Source: Richelia sinica FACHB-800 (GTDB lineage: Bacteria; Cyanobacteriota; Cyanobacteriia; Cyanobacteriales; Nostocaceae). From it: a DNA stretch of 64,000 bases. How positions within the stretch are numbered: position 1 is the first letter of the stretch; every line of letters begins with the position of its first letter. The stretch covers positions 62,001 through 126,000 of the forward strand of contig NZ_JACJTT010000008.1 in NCBI RefSeq assembly GCF_014698825.1, in the 5' to 3' direction. This document shows, one piece after another, positions 1 to 9,394 of the stretch. Both the position numbers and the translations under genes were made by a program. The notes beneath the pieces are model-generated. The model worked only from the letters and a program-made list of their open reading frames with translations, made no database searches and was not told the origin of the DNA.

Positions 1-79
1 GGCGCGCTCAACAGGAAAAAATATTGCCCGAAGCAAAAACGCTCATGCTTATCCAGCAAAAAGCGTCTATTATTTCGGG

Positions 80-85
80 TATAAT
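80..85 (+). promoter_or_regulatory. Possible -10 box of the secE-nusG operon
   Basis: A perfect TATAAT lies about 110 bases before the secE start in an AT-rich stretch. I see no convincing -35 element at the right distance, so this is only a candidate. The roughly 100-base leader that follows contains no open frame I recognise. Confidence 0.3.
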
Positions 86-194
86 TATTTTTTACTAGCA
101 GCTTTCTTGTGTCCAGAACATAAGGTCGAAGCTGAACACCTTAGTTCACTAAAACAAGGTGATAGCTATCTAAGAAACGGGGGGTACAACGACC

Positions 195-416
195 GTGGCC
201 AAAAAAAACGAAGCAGAAATAGCAGAAACTGCCAATGGCTTTAGCTTAAACAACTTCATCCAAGGCATTAAAGAAGAACTGGAAAAAGTAGTTTGGCCCA
301 GTCGCAAGCAGTTGGTGAGCGAATCAGCAGCTGTGTTATTAATGGTGACGCTCTCCGCCTCTTTGATATACTTGGTCGATGGATTGTTTGCTTGGGCAGC
401 AAAACAGGTATTCTGA
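195..416 (+). CDS. secE: Preprotein translocase subunit SecE
   Basis: SecE is the small clamp subunit of the SecYEG protein-conducting channel in the plasma and thylakoid membranes. The 73-residue product has a charged amphipathic N-terminal half containing the family motif VVWPSRKQL (about residues 32-40), followed by one membrane span at about residues 45-70. This is the short single-span form usual outside enterobacteria. The GTG start is chosen because it gives the standard N-terminus MAKKNE and follows a G-rich stretch about 8 bases upstream. The stop codon overlaps the nusG start (TGATG), which implies translational coupling. The order secE-nusG-rplK-rplA is conserved across bacteria. 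Confidence 0.95.
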   Translation: MAKKNEAEIAETANGFSLNNFIQGIKEELEKVVWPSRKQLVSESAAVLLMVTLSASLIYLVDGLFAWAAKQVF

Positions 417-1048
417 TGAATTCTGCAACAGACGAACCACGCGACTCGGAGTTGCAGTCTGAGGAAGCACTAGAAACAGCGATAAAAGAAGCACGCTGGT
501 ATGCAGTGCAAGTGGCCTCTGGCTGTGAAAAGCGCGTAAAAACAAACTTAGAGCAACGCATCCAAACTTTTGACGTAGCTGACAAAATCATCCAAGTAGA
601 AATTCCCCACACACCTGCGGTGAAAATTCGTAAGGATGGCAGCCGTCAGCATACAGAGGAAAAAGTATTCCCTGGTTATGTTTTAGTGCGGATGATAATG
701 AGTGATGATACCTGGCAGGTGGTACGTAACACCTCCCACGTCATTAATTTTGTGGGAGCGGAACAGAAGCGTGGTAGCGGCAAAGGACGCGGCCACGTTA
801 AGCCATTACCCCTGAGTCACTCAGAAGTAGAACGTATATTCAAACAAACCAGTGAACAAGAACCAGTAGTCAAAATTGATATGGCTACAGGTGATAAGAT
901 AGTCGTGCTTTCAGGCCCATTCAAGGACTTTGAAGGCGAGGTGATTGAAGTTTCCCCAGAACGGAGTAAGCTAAAAGCTCTGCTCTCGATCTTTGGACGA
1001 GATACACCAGTAGAATTGGAATTTAATCAGGTAGAAAAACAGAGCTAA
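416..1048 (+). CDS. nusG: Transcription termination/antitermination factor NusG
   Basis: NusG binds RNA polymerase and links it to Rho or to the ribosome. The 210-residue product has an N-terminal NGN domain (about 27-140, with RWYAVQVASG and the FPGYVLVRM motif) and a C-terminal KOW domain (about 155-205, with GPFKDFEGEV). An acidic 20-residue N-terminal extension precedes the NGN domain, as in other cyanobacteria. The frame is open further upstream inside secE, but the ATG that overlaps the secE stop is the sensible start. rplK follows 6 bases downstream, so the three genes are almost certainly co-transcribed. Confidence 0.95.
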   Translation: MNSATDEPRDSELQSEEALETAIKEARWYAVQVASGCEKRVKTNLEQRIQTFDVADKIIQVEIPHTPAVKIRKDGSRQHTEEKVFPGYVLVRMIMSDDTWQVVRNTSHVINFVGAEQKRGSGKGRGHVKPLPLSHSEVERIFKQTSEQEPVVKIDMATGDKIVVLSGPFKDFEGEVIEVSPERSKLKALLSIFGRDTPVELEFNQVEKQS

Positions 1049-1054
1049 ATACCA

Positions 1055-1480
1055 ATGGCGAAGAAAGTAGTAGCGGTCATTAAATTGGCCCTGAATGCTG
1101 GAAAAGCCAACCCAGCACCGCCAGTGGGCCCTGCACTGGGTCAACACGGCGTGAACATCATGATGTTCTGCAAAGAGTACAATGCCAAAACCGCTGACCA
1201 AGCTGGTATGGTAATTCCCGTCGAAATCTCCGTTTATGAAGACCGGAGTTTCACCTTTGTACTCAAAACTCCTCCAGCATCAGTTTTGATTCGGAAAGCA
1301 GCGAAGATTGAAAGAGGCTCCAATGAACCCAACAAAAAGAAAGTTGGGAAAATCACCAGAGCACAGTTGAAGGAAATCGCCCAAACCAAACTTCCTGACC
1401 TCAATGCTAACGACATTGATGCAGCCATGAAGATTGTGGAAGGAACCGCCAAAAACATGGGTGTAACAGTCACAGATTAG
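1055..1480 (+). CDS. rplK: 50S ribosomal protein L11
   Basis: L11 builds the GTPase-associated centre of the large subunit together with 23S rRNA and the L10-L12 stalk. The product has the usual 141 residues, with the N-terminal signature [15 protein letters not shown] (about 20-34) and an RNA-binding C-terminal domain ending in the conserved KNMGVTV. It starts 6 bases after nusG. A 127-base gap with GTGACAG heptamer repeats separates it from rplA. Confidence 0.97.
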   Translation: MAKKVVAVIKLALNAGKANPAPPVGPALGQHGVNIMMFCKEYNAKTADQAGMVIPVEISVYEDRSFTFVLKTPPASVLIRKAAKIERGSNEPNKKKVGKITRAQLKEIAQTKLPDLNANDIDAAMKIVEGTAKNMGVTVTD

Positions 1481-1509
1481 GTGACAGATGACAGGTGACA
1501 GGTGACAGT
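1481..1509 (+). repeat. GTGACAG heptamer short tandem repeat (STRR)
   Basis: Directly after rplK come four near-copies of the heptamer GTGACAG (or GATGACAG). The same heptamer or its complement recurs in the spacers at 20250-20282 and 22742-22771. Such short tandemly repeated repetitive sequences are a known feature of Nostoc/Anabaena genomes. Confidence 0.75.
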
Positions 1510-1607
1510 AAATAAGAAAATAACTACTAACATCTGACAACTGACCATTAACAAAAACATTATCGGGGGAGAGGCTAACAGCTTCGAGATGACCCCAGGA
1601 GAAAAGA

Positions 1608-2324
1608 ATGGTAAAAAAAGTATCACGCCGTTTACAGGCGTTGCAAGCCAAAGTAGAAGATAAGGATTATGCTCCTTTAGAAGCTTTAGCATTGTTGAAA
1701 GAAACAGCAACAGCTAAGTTTCCTGAAGCTGCGGAAGCACATATCCGTCTAGGGATTGACCCCAAGTATACAGACCAACAATTGCGGACAACGGTAGCAC
1801 TGCCCAAAGGTACAGGGCAAGTTGTGCGGGTGGCGGTTATTGCTAGAGGGGAAAAGGTCACAGAAGCAACCAATGCAGGTGCTGATATTGCTGGTTCTGA
1901 AGAACTGATTGACCAAATTCAGAAAGGCATGATGGACTTTGACAAGCTCATTGCCACACCTGATGTAATGCCTCAGGTAGCAAAGCTTGGTAAATTGTTA
2001 GGTCCCCGTGGTTTGATGCCATCTCCTAAAGGTGGTACAGTAACATTCGACGTTGCAAGTGCGATCGCTGAATTCAAAGCTGGTAAATTAGAATTCCGGG
2101 CTGATCGGACTGGTATCGTCCATGTTATGTTTGGTAAAGTTTCCTTCTCGCCTGAAGATTTGTTAGTCAACCTCAAGGCGTTACAAGAAACCATTGACCG
2201 TAACCGTCCTTCAGGCGCTAAAGGTCGTTACTGGCGGTCGCTGTATGTTTCTTCCACAATGGGTCCCTCGATTCGCATCGATGTCACAGCCCTCAGAGAT
2301 TTAAAACTGACCGACGCAGCATAA
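1608..2324 (+). CDS. rplA: 50S ribosomal protein L1
   Basis: L1 forms the mobile L1 stalk at the ribosomal E site. The 238-residue product matches the family length and carries the two-domain L1 fold, with the conserved segment [20 protein letters not shown] at about residues 126-145. The ATG sits 7 bases after an AGGAG ribosome binding site. L1 often represses its own operon, but I cannot point to an L1-binding structure here. It lies between rplK and rplJ in the standard order. Confidence 0.97.
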   Translation: MVKKVSRRLQALQAKVEDKDYAPLEALALLKETATAKFPEAAEAHIRLGIDPKYTDQQLRTTVALPKGTGQVVRVAVIARGEKVTEATNAGADIAGSEELIDQIQKGMMDFDKLIATPDVMPQVAKLGKLLGPRGLMPSPKGGTVTFDVASAIAEFKAGKLEFRADRTGIVHVMFGKVSFSPEDLLVNLKALQETIDRNRPSGAKGRYWRSLYVSSTMGPSIRIDVTALRDLKLTDAA

Positions 2325-2449
2325 ATTGAGATTTGAGAGTTAGGATTTGAGATTGGCAGTTGGTAACTAGAGAATTGGTTTTTCATCTATGATTAACTTT
2401 CGATCTCAAATCCAAGATTCAAAATCCACAATCCAAAATTTAATATGCA

Positions 2450-2590
2450 AAGCCGGAGACAGCAGGTGCTAACAGCTTAATACCCTGCCGAGGTTGCTAC
2501 TTTAATCGCCTGAAGTTTGAACAACTGTTTAATCACTGTGGCGTTAAACGTAATAATCTCCGACCCCGGCCCATCAGCTGGGGTTAATTG
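2450..2590 (+). ncRNA. Ribosomal protein L10 leader (autoregulatory mRNA structure)
   Basis: The rplA-rplJ spacer carries the hallmarks of the L10 leader. A closing helix is formed by CGGAGA (2454-2459) and TCTCCG (2557-2562). Inside it is a stem GCAGG...CCTGC followed by the conserved CGAGG. A further hairpin ACCCC...GGGGT (2563-2584), followed by a T-rich run, could act as an attenuator. In other bacteria L10 or the L10(L12)4 complex binds this leader and represses rplJ-rplL. The exact ends are approximate. Confidence 0.85.
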
Positions 2591-2729
2591 TTTTCGGTGG
2601 GTCAGAACCAGGTGAAAATGAAGCAAGGGAGTTGGGGAAAGCAGAGAATAGCTTATACCCACTATCCATTCCCAATCATTAATCACCAATTACCAGTTCG
2701 ATGATTTTGCCCTTGGAGGTGAAATAAGC

Positions 2730-3272
2730 ATGGGTAGAACACTAGAAAACAAAAAAGAAATTGTTGCTGAACTCAAAGGCACTTTGAGCGAGTCAACTTT
2801 GGCACTGGTAATTGATTATCAAGGGCTAACAGTTGCAGAAATCACTGACTTAAGGCGGCGGCTACGTCCTAGTGGCACAATCTGTAAGGTGACAAAAAAC
2901 ACCTTTATGGGTATTGCCATTCAGGACGAAGAAAAATGGCAGCCTCTATCAGAGTTGCTCAAAGGTTCATCCGCCTTTTTGCTAGTCAAAGAAGACTTTT
3001 CCTCAGCGATTAAAGCGTATCAAGACTTCCAAAAAGCTACCAAGAAGACAGAACTTCGCGGTGGTGTGATGGAAGGTCGTCTGCTCAAAGAAGCTGATGT
3101 AAAAGCTCTGGGAGACCTACCATCCAAGGAACAACTCATGGGTCAAATTGCTGGTGCTATCAATGCATTAGCATCCAAGATTGCTATTGGCATCAACGAA
3201 GTTCCTGGGTCTTTGGCTCGCTCCATTCAAGCTGTCGCTGATAAAGAAAATAGCGGTAGTGCTGAAGGGTAA
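2730..3272 (+). CDS. rplJ: 50S ribosomal protein L10
   Basis: L10 anchors the L7/L12 dimers to the ribosome and is the repressor of its own operon. The 180-residue product contains the typical N-terminal RNA-binding domain (TLALVIDYQGLTVAEITDLR, about 22-41, and KVTKNTF) and a C-terminal helix for L12 dimers. The ATG follows a GGAGGTGAAATA ribosome binding site. rplL follows after 75 bases. The upstream L10 leader supports feedback control of rplJ and rplL. Confidence 0.97.
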   Translation: MGRTLENKKEIVAELKGTLSESTLALVIDYQGLTVAEITDLRRRLRPSGTICKVTKNTFMGIAIQDEEKWQPLSELLKGSSAFLLVKEDFSSAIKAYQDFQKATKKTELRGGVMEGRLLKEADVKALGDLPSKEQLMGQIAGAINALASKIAIGINEVPGSLARSIQAVADKENSGSAEG

Positions 3273-3347
3273 AAGTGAAAAGGTAATATATCTTTTCTAA
3301 TTACCAATTACCAACACAAAATTCAAAATTCTTTAGGAGTTATATCA

Positions 3348-3734
3348 ATGTCTGCTGCAACCGATCAAATTCTCGAACAATTAAAATCTTTGACTTTGCT
3401 AGAAGCTGCTGAATTAGTTAAGCAAATTGAAGAAGCTTTTGGTGTTAGTGCTGCTGCTCCCGTTGCTGTAGCTGCTGTAGGCGCTGTAGCTGCTGCTCCT
3501 GCCGAAGCTGCTGAAGAGAAGACCGAATTTGATGCAGTTCTCGAAGCTGTACCCGCTGACAAGAAGATTGCTGTCCTGAAGATTGTTCGTGAAATCACAG
3601 GTCTAGGTCTGAAGGAAGCTAAGGACTTAGTAGAAGCTGCTCCCAAGCCTTTGAAAGAAGGTGTAGCTAAGGAAGCTGCTGAAGACATCAAGAAGCGTAT
3701 TGAAGAAGCTGGTGGTAAAGTCACCATCAAATAG
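3348..3734 (+). CDS. rplL: 50S ribosomal protein L7/L12
   Basis: L7/L12 is the multicopy stalk protein that recruits translational GTPases. The 128-residue product shows the N-terminal dimerisation helix pair (about 1-33), an alanine-rich hinge (about 34-55) and the C-terminal factor-binding domain with [18 protein letters not shown] (about 83-100). An AGGAG site precedes the ATG. A strong terminator lies 29 bases after the stop, so this is the last gene of the secE-rplL cluster. Confidence 0.97.
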   Translation: MSAATDQILEQLKSLTLLEAAELVKQIEEAFGVSAAAPVAVAAVGAVAAAPAEAAEEKTEFDAVLEAVPADKKIAVLKIVREITGLGLKEAKDLVEAAPKPLKEGVAKEAAEDIKKRIEEAGGKVTIK

Positions 3735-3762
3735 TTATTGTTGAACTAACTTTTGTTGTTTG

Positions 3763-3789
3763 AGGAGTCTAAATTAGACTCCTTTTTTT
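3763..3789 (+). terminator. Intrinsic terminator after rplL
   Basis: A perfect 9-base-pair stem AGGAGTCTA/TAGACTCCT with a three-base loop is followed at once by a run of seven T. It ends the ribosomal protein operon. Confidence 0.93.
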
Positions 3790-3857
3790 ATGCTGAGTTG
3801 AGTTTTCCATACCCGAATCATACCAATTCTCCAAAAGCAACCAACACATTGAGTAAA

Positions 3858-3911
3858 CCCCTCCCCAACCCTCCCCGCTGGCGGGGAGGGTGCACGATAG
3901 CGCGGGTGGGG
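3858..3911. repeat. Interspersed palindromic repeat (CCCCTCCCC family), copy 1
   Basis: A GC-rich element begins CCCCTCCCCAACCCTCCCC, has an inner CCCCGC/GCGGGG hairpin, and ends in a GCGGGTGGGG motif. A second copy lies at 32327-32385. It sits between the convergent ends of rplL and pilQ. It encodes nothing and resembles the small mobile palindromes found in many Nostoc spacers. Confidence 0.75.
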
Positions 3912-3973
3912 CAATCATCTGTTGCCAACATTTTTCGATTTGGTATCAATCAAAAATTCGGGTATTTACTCAC

Positions 3974-6394
3974 TTAACGATTATTAGGTGTTCTTACGCC
4001 TCGACGTTCCAGCATTTCCCTAACTTGAGGGCTGGGAGTGTAGTTATAACCATAGCTAGAACGCTCCGAGTCATCCATGATTTGAGGAGTCAGTAAGACA
4101 ATTACTTCTTTACGTTCATTAGTTCTGTTGGTTTGTCTAAACAAAGAACCAATTAATGGTAAATCACCCAAGATGGGTAGCTTAGTAACAGTAGTTCTAT
4201 CGCGGTCTTGAATAATACCTGAGAGAATGAGTGTCTGACCATCTCGCAGACGAATTAAACCAGACTGTAGAGAACGCTCCGAGACCAAAAATATGGTTTG
4301 GGTGGAATTGTTTATAAGATTCACTTGTTGAGTTGCTTGAGGAGCTTTAACAGAGGGAGAAACAGATAAAGAAACAAAACCGTTATCGTCTATCCGCTCT
4401 ATTTTTACACCTAAAGTTAGACCTACTTGTTCTTTTTCAACCGTGAAAGTCTGGGTGGTTAAGCTGTTGCTTGAGGTGATTTCGTTTTTAATATTACCTA
4501 CAACTTGCTCGGTTAAGTTAACAACTGCCTGTTGACCCTCTTGTACAATTAGGGTCGGATCAGTGAGAATTTTTGCATTACCACTAGTGACTTGTGCTTG
4601 CAAGCTAGCAAGGAAACGTTTGGGGAATTGAAATAAAGTTGGTAACTCTAAGGTATATCTGTCAGGTGTACCAGCAGTTGTTGTTGTTTGGAAGCCGTAA
4701 CCTGTGGGTTCACCAGTGACAGGATTAATTGCTGTGGGTACAATTTGCGTAGTGGTAGTTCCAGGTGTTCCAGGCGTGAACTGTGTAATACCTGCCGTTT
4801 TGGGATCAGAATTAACTCCTGCTACTCCTGATGGACCAGATGGATTAGACGGATTAAGAAAAACATTAGCACTACCCAGTGGATTAACAGTAACAGGAGT
4901 TTCAGTCACGCTATTTGATACTTCTGTACCAGTAGCTGGTCTAGAACCACCAAAGTTAAAAGTGGCAGCACCACCATCAACAGCAAAGTAATTATTCCCA
5001 ACTCCAAAAGAGAAACTTGTGTTGTAGTCTTGAACTCCTGATAAGTTAACATCAATAATCTTGACATTCACAACCACTTGGCGACGGCGGATATCAAGTT
5101 GGGTCAATTGGGCTACAGCCATTTCCACTTGCTTGGGAGTGCCGACCAAAGTCACAGAATTTGTCCGCTCATCCCCAGATGCTTGCAAACCTCTCAATAT
5201 AGGCGTTGAATCCTTATACTCTACTCTTTGAGTTTCGATTTTTCTTTCTGTAGTTGTCTGAGTTTGGGTAATTGCTGTTGTAGACGCACCGCCTACGGGT
5301 ACAGCGTTCACACTGGTAACTAAGCGTTCACGGCTAACTGCACTTTCTGCACCCAAGGCGACTAAAAAGTTTAAAGCCACACCCACTGTAACTTGATTTA
5401 GTCGCAAGTTTCGCATAACGATGTCGCGGGTACTGTTGGGGAGCTTTGGCCCTACGAAAATTGTCCTTCCACTACGATTTGCTTCTAAACCACTCAGACG
5501 CAAGACATAGTTAAATACATCTTGCACTGGCTCATTTTCAATATCTAAGGAGATTTTTTGATATATCTGTTGATCACCTTTCTCTGCACTACTCTGAGTT
5601 TTTTGGTCTTCTTCTTCTCCTCCCACAAAAGCTACGTTCATCCCCGCAGCACGGGCCAATAATGATAAAACTTCTCGCACTGGTGCATCTCTTAACACTA
5701 ACCGGGGTACTCTTTCTTGAGTACCCAAATCAATGACGCTGGGAGACGCATCAATATTGGCTACAGAAATATCTCCCACTGGTGGAGCAACTGCTCTGGG
5801 AAGGAAGGGAGGAGCAACATTGTAAGTCTGTCCCGGTCCAGATGGTTGTGCTGGTTTACCGTCAATGGTTACTTGTGGATTAGGTACCAGTACATCGGGT
5901 TTTTGGGCAGTGTTATTAGTATTAGTGGTTGGGTTGGCGCTAGTAGTTTCTTGAGGCGATGACGGTGGTGCTGAGGCTATGGTGTTAGTAGAAGGTGTGA
6001 AACCGAAGGTAATGTTGTTGTCCTTCCGCATCAATGGCTGACTTTGGGGTGCATCGTTGCTGCCAGTGACTATCAACCTGACGCTGTTGGAATCTAGTTG
6101 ATTAACTTCTACTGATACAATCCCTGACACTGGGTTTTCTTGGCGGAAGTTTTTGCCTTGAGGGATACGTAATTGAGTATTAATAATATCAGCTACTAAA
6201 GACTTACCACGTTTAGTGGTAAAAATTTGCGGACGAGAGCCATTAGCAGTATTTAAAACCAAACTAATGCCACCATTAGCAGGAGTTAGTTTTACTTCAG
6301 TAATTTCTGTAGTTTGCGCTAATGCTGGTTGAGCAGCTAGTAATAAAACGGCAGATGTGCCTGCTATTAAACCATTAGTATGAAACTGTTTCAC
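3974..6394 (-). CDS. pilQ: Type IV pilus secretin PilQ (AMIN-STN-secretin)
   Basis: PilQ forms the outer-membrane pore through which type IV pili extend; in cyanobacteria these serve gliding, natural competence and hormogonium motility. The 806-residue product has a signal peptide (about 1-27, ending ALAQ), a peptidoglycan-binding AMIN domain (about 30-120), a proline- and threonine-rich linker, an STN/N0 domain (about 230-310), N1-type modules and a C-terminal secretin domain (about 590-775, with VPILGDLPLIG-like and VIVLLTPQI segments). A Gly/Thr-rich insert near 455-550 is longer than in proteobacteria. It is the last gene of the minus-strand pilM-N-O-Q series, 127 bases after pilO. As usual in cyanobacteria there is no pilP gene. 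Confidence 0.93.
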   Translation of the reverse strand: MKQFHTNGLIAGTSAVLLLAAQPALAQTTEITEVKLTPANGGISLVLNTANGSRPQIFTTKRGKSLVADIINTQLRIPQGKNFRQENPVSGIVSVEVNQLDSNSVRLIVTGSNDAPQSQPLMRKDNNITFGFTPSTNTIASAPPSSPQETTSANPTTNTNNTAQKPDVLVPNPQVTIDGKPAQPSGPGQTYNVAPPFLPRAVAPPVGDISVANIDASPSVIDLGTQERVPRLVLRDAPVREVLSLLARAAGMNVAFVGGEEEDQKTQSSAEKGDQQIYQKISLDIENEPVQDVFNYVLRLSGLEANRSGRTIFVGPKLPNSTRDIVMRNLRLNQVTVGVALNFLVALGAESAVSRERLVTSVNAVPVGGASTTAITQTQTTTERKIETQRVEYKDSTPILRGLQASGDERTNSVTLVGTPKQVEMAVAQLTQLDIRRRQVVVNVKIIDVNLSGVQDYNTSFSFGVGNNYFAVDGGAATFNFGGSRPATGTEVSNSVTETPVTVNPLGSANVFLNPSNPSGPSGVAGVNSDPKTAGITQFTPGTPGTTTTQIVPTAINPVTGEPTGYGFQTTTTAGTPDRYTLELPTLFQFPKRFLASLQAQVTSGNAKILTDPTLIVQEGQQAVVNLTEQVVGNIKNEITSSNSLTTQTFTVEKEQVGLTLGVKIERIDDNGFVSLSVSPSVKAPQATQQVNLINNSTQTIFLVSERSLQSGLIRLRDGQTLILSGIIQDRDRTTVTKLPILGDLPLIGSLFRQTNRTNERKEVIVLLTPQIMDDSERSSYGYNYTPSPQVREMLERRGVRTPNNR

Positions 6395-6521
6395 AGTCCA
6401 TTCCTCACAACAAATAAAATTCTGTTACTGTTAGTTGAGTTGCTTAACTACAAATTAGATATTTTGTAGATGCTTGTGGAAGTTTTAGGAACTAGTTTGG
6501 TGTTGTTTTGCTAGATAATTT

Positions 6522-7319
6522 TTATTTCTTTTTCTTATCTTTCGCTTTAGCAGCCTCTAGTTTTGCTGCTTCTGCTTTTGCCTCCTCTGGACTTAGTGGC
6601 ATCAAAGCATGGAGCTTAAAAGATGTGGTTATAGCTCCTGGCCCAATTAGTACCACTTTGTCTTTATCGTTGGCTGATGATGTTTCTGGTGGTACTAATT
6701 GGGAATTGTAGTCTTTGATAATTAATAGAGGTTGTAACCGCTCAATATTACGCATAATAGATTGCGTTTGCTCAAAGGTTCCCTCTAATTCCACATCGAC
6801 GATGCTACGCTTTAATTTACTGTCTACTTCGTTGCCAAAACTACCATCAGTAATAATTTCTGGCGCTTCTGTAATGGGGACAAATTTTTTCAGTTTAGCG
6901 CGCACTGCATTACGGGGAACTCGTGCATTAGTTGATTCTACTAGTCGATTTGTATCGATTAGTAAAGTATCTAAGCTTTGTTCATTGGCAAATAAAGCTA
7001 ATACTTGAGTTTGCTGTTGTTTAGCAGTGGCTAACTCTGCTTCTGCTTTATCTAGTTGTTTCGCTTGACTTCGCTTTTGGGTGACTTGTAATTGTAATTC
7101 GTTGCTTTTGGTGAGCAATTGTTGGTAATTATCCCATGCTGGCATAATCAGATTCAGAACTAGGGAACCAGCAGCTAACAGTCCAATTCCACCTGCTAAC
7201 CCACCAATAATTTGTGGTGTAAAAGCTATACCAAATATTACGGGAAAGCCTGGGGAGGAAGATTGTTCTAACCCTGAGGCTTGTTCGGCAAAATTTAAAT
7301 CATCGCTACTGAGTGTCAT
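6522..7319 (-). CDS. pilO: Type IV pilus alignment protein PilO-like
   Basis: PilO pairs with PilN to form the inner-membrane alignment complex that connects PilM to the secretin. The 265-residue product has a short cytoplasmic N-terminus, one membrane span (about 28-55), a coiled coil (about 60-105, rich in Q, K, E and A) and a ferredoxin-like periplasmic domain, then a lysine/alanine-rich tail ending KAKDKKKK. Its ATG overlaps the pilN stop by 4 bases, implying coupled translation. PilO proteins are poorly conserved, so the name rests on size, topology and position between pilN and pilQ. Confidence 0.82.
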   Translation of the reverse strand: MTLSSDDLNFAEQASGLEQSSSPGFPVIFGIAFTPQIIGGLAGGIGLLAAGSLVLNLIMPAWDNYQQLLTKSNELQLQVTQKRSQAKQLDKAEAELATAKQQQTQVLALFANEQSLDTLLIDTNRLVESTNARVPRNAVRAKLKKFVPITEAPEIITDGSFGNEVDSKLKRSIVDVELEGTFEQTQSIMRNIERLQPLLIIKDYNSQLVPPETSSANDKDKVVLIGPGAITTSFKLHALMPLSPEEAKAEAAKLEAAKAKDKKKK

Positions 7320-8107
7320 TTGGCAATGACTCCTATTTTTTGGATATTACGAAGCCTAGTTACTAGTCCAAGGGAACCTTTGCGCTCTAATTCTTGAATT
7401 AAATCAGATGCAGGCTCATTACTTAGAGAAGCTTTGATAGTATATTTAACCACTTTGGGGGGTTTAATTTTATCCTGGCCACTTTGATTATTTTTGGGTA
7501 TGGTAAACGCTTCTTTTGGGGCATCTACTAATTCGGCATTAGTAATTTTACTGGTGGTACCATCCAAAAACTTAGATTGTTCTACACTCAATAAAAAGTC
7601 ATTGACATCCGCAAAATTACGTGCAAAACCCTCGATTACTATATCACCAGGTAAATTTTTGGGTGTATCTGTTTTTTGAGATGAGCTTTTTCGCAAATCA
7701 ACTGGTACGTGCTTGATATTTTCGATTTGCACTCTGGCAGGGATGCGATCGCGCAAATCCTGTAACATAGCTGACCAGGGACGAATTTGATCAAATACTG
7801 TGACTAACGCTGTTGTTTCCCCTTGAATGCGTTTAGACTCACCTTTGATTTTTTGAATGTTGCCAATTTTAGTATCTAATGCCTTGGTTTCTGCTTCTAT
7901 TTGTCCTATTGTCTGAGTGACTTCGCCGGTTTTTAGTTGCAAAAATAACATTGCCAACCCAGTTACTGTGGGCAAAATTACACCTACCCCAACTCCTATA
8001 TAGATAGGTGTTAAATTCCCTAAATCAACTTTTTGTTTAACCTTGCTTTCTGATTCTTTCAGATAGCCAGGCCGGTCTTTCAGAAAATTAATTTCTAAAC
8101 TATACAT
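7316..8107 (-). CDS. pilN: Type IV pilus assembly protein PilN-like
   Basis: PilN binds PilM through its short cytoplasmic N-terminus and PilO through its periplasmic domain. The 263-residue product begins MYSLEINFLKDRPGY, which corresponds to the conserved INLLPWR-type PilM-binding peptide. A membrane span (about 35-57), a coiled coil (about 60-100) and a periplasmic fold follow. It is about 60 residues longer than proteobacterial PilN. It begins 4 bases after pilM and overlaps pilO by 4 bases, so the operon is tightly packed. Confidence 0.82.
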   Translation of the reverse strand: MYSLEINFLKDRPGYLKESESKVKQKVDLGNLTPIYIGVGVGVILPTVTGLAMLFLQLKTGEVTQTIGQIEAETKALDTKIGNIQKIKGESKRIQGETTALVTVFDQIRPWSAMLQDLRDRIPARVQIENIKHVPVDLRKSSSQKTDTPKNLPGDIVIEGFARNFADVNDFLLSVEQSKFLDGTTSKITNAELVDAPKEAFTIPKNNQSGQDKIKPPKVVKYTIKASLSNEPASDLIQELERKGSLGLVTRLRNIQKIGVIAK

Positions 8108-8111
8108 ATCC

Positions 8112-9227
8112 TCACACCTCCCGCATTCCTAGACCAAGCACTATCCCCAAACCAGGACGGTTGACTTGGGGATATTTATCTGTATCTACCTGCAATGACA
8201 AAGAACTAATCGGATCTATTTGGGTAGTTGGCAAACTTAATCGTTGGGTCAAGAATTCGTCTAGCTGTTGCAGTCCACCCCCAGGTCCAGCCAAGAGAAT
8301 TTGAGCTACTTCTAAATTTTCACTTTGATTCAAGTAAAAATCTATGGAACGGCGCAATTCGTCAGCTAATTCCCCCAAAACTTTCAAAATTGCCACCATA
8401 CCGGGATTAATTCCCGTCATACCTGTTCTATTACCATCTACAGGTTGGGATGAAGGAATTGTCATTCCCATTAACATATCCATATCCCTTGTTGCTGGTA
8501 AGTTCATAGCCCTAGATAAGGCTGCTTGTAGTTGATAGGTGCCAATAGGTACAGTCCGAGAAAATTGCGGCACACCATTGATAATAATGGCAATTTCTGT
8601 ACTATCAAATTCAATATCAACTAATACCGCTGCTTCTTGGGGGCTAAATAACCTTAACTGGTCTCGAATAGTACGAATTAAGGCAAAACTGTTAATTTCC
8701 AAAACATCAACAGTTAATCCTGCTTCCCCAAATGTATTAAGATATGTTTCCGTCACCTCCTTCCGAGTAGCAACTAATAATACCTGTACTTTTTCGATGC
8801 CATCTTCATCTACAAAGTAACCAAGTTTCTGATAGTCTACATCTGCTTCTTCACGAGGATAGGGCAAATATAAAGCTGCTTCATGGTTTAAAACCATATC
8901 CCGCAACTCTTTATCATCCAACTCTGCCGGCACAGGGATAATACGGACAATAGCATCTCGTCCTGGCACACATGTAGCCACACGAGATGCCTTGATTTGA
9001 TTTTCTGCTATGGCCTGTTGGATGATTTGTGCCATACCAGGAGGGTCGCTAATTTGACCATCAACCATCATGCCCTCTGGTACTGGCACTGTAATTAAAG
9101 ATTCCAATTTTACGCCTTGGCGTTGCTTACGTAGTTGAACAATATTGATTCGTTCGGGCGCAAGTTCAATGCCAACTCCTTTATTGGATTTACCAAAAAG
9201 ACTACTTAAGTTACTTATGGCTTTCAC
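8112..9227 (-). CDS. pilM: Type IV pilus assembly protein PilM
   Basis: PilM is a cytoplasmic actin-like ATPase-fold protein that docks on PilN at the base of the pilus. The 371-residue product is close to the family length and shows the FtsA/PilM pattern: GVGIELAPERINIVQL near the N-terminus (about 17-32), VLVDIEFDSTEIAII (about 206-220) and the LLAGPGGGLQQLDEFL nucleotide-binding segment (about 312-327). It is the first gene of the pilMNOQ operon. The 167-base gap to the divergent gene at 9395 should hold the operon promoter. Confidence 0.92.
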   Translation of the reverse strand: MKAISNLSSLFGKSNKGVGIELAPERINIVQLRKQRQGVKLESLITVPVPEGMMVDGQISDPPGMAQIIQQAIAENQIKASRVATCVPGRDAIVRIIPVPAELDDKELRDMVLNHEAALYLPYPREEADVDYQKLGYFVDEDGIEKVQVLLVATRKEVTETYLNTFGEAGLTVDVLEINSFALIRTIRDQLRLFSPQEAAVLVDIEFDSTEIAIIINGVPQFSRTVPIGTYQLQAALSRAMNLPATRDMDMLMGMTIPSSQPVDGNRTGMTGINPGMVAILKVLGELADELRRSIDFYLNQSENLEVAQILLAGPGGGLQQLDEFLTQRLSLPTTQIDPISSLSLQVDTDKYPQVNRPGLGIVLGLGMREV

Positions 9228-9394
9228 AACAGTTTTACCCGCTAGATTGCTAAATGGAAAATTTTAATACTAATTCAGAGTGATTTTGTTACCAAGTAAT
9301 CTATATAGTACCGAGCGACGCAAATCAAGTAGTCATTTAAAATTGTTGCAAAATCAGTTGGAAAAACCCGATTAATTCACAAACTAGTACCACA

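Noticed and set aside
1-98. Possible 3' end of an upstream gene or tRNA
   Set aside because: One frame runs from base 3 to a stop near 98, but its residues match neither L19 nor any protein I know, and no tRNA cloverleaf closes here.
4704-4991. Antisense genes within pilQ
   Set aside because: These are open frames mirroring the low-complexity Gly/Thr/Pro-rich region of the secretin.
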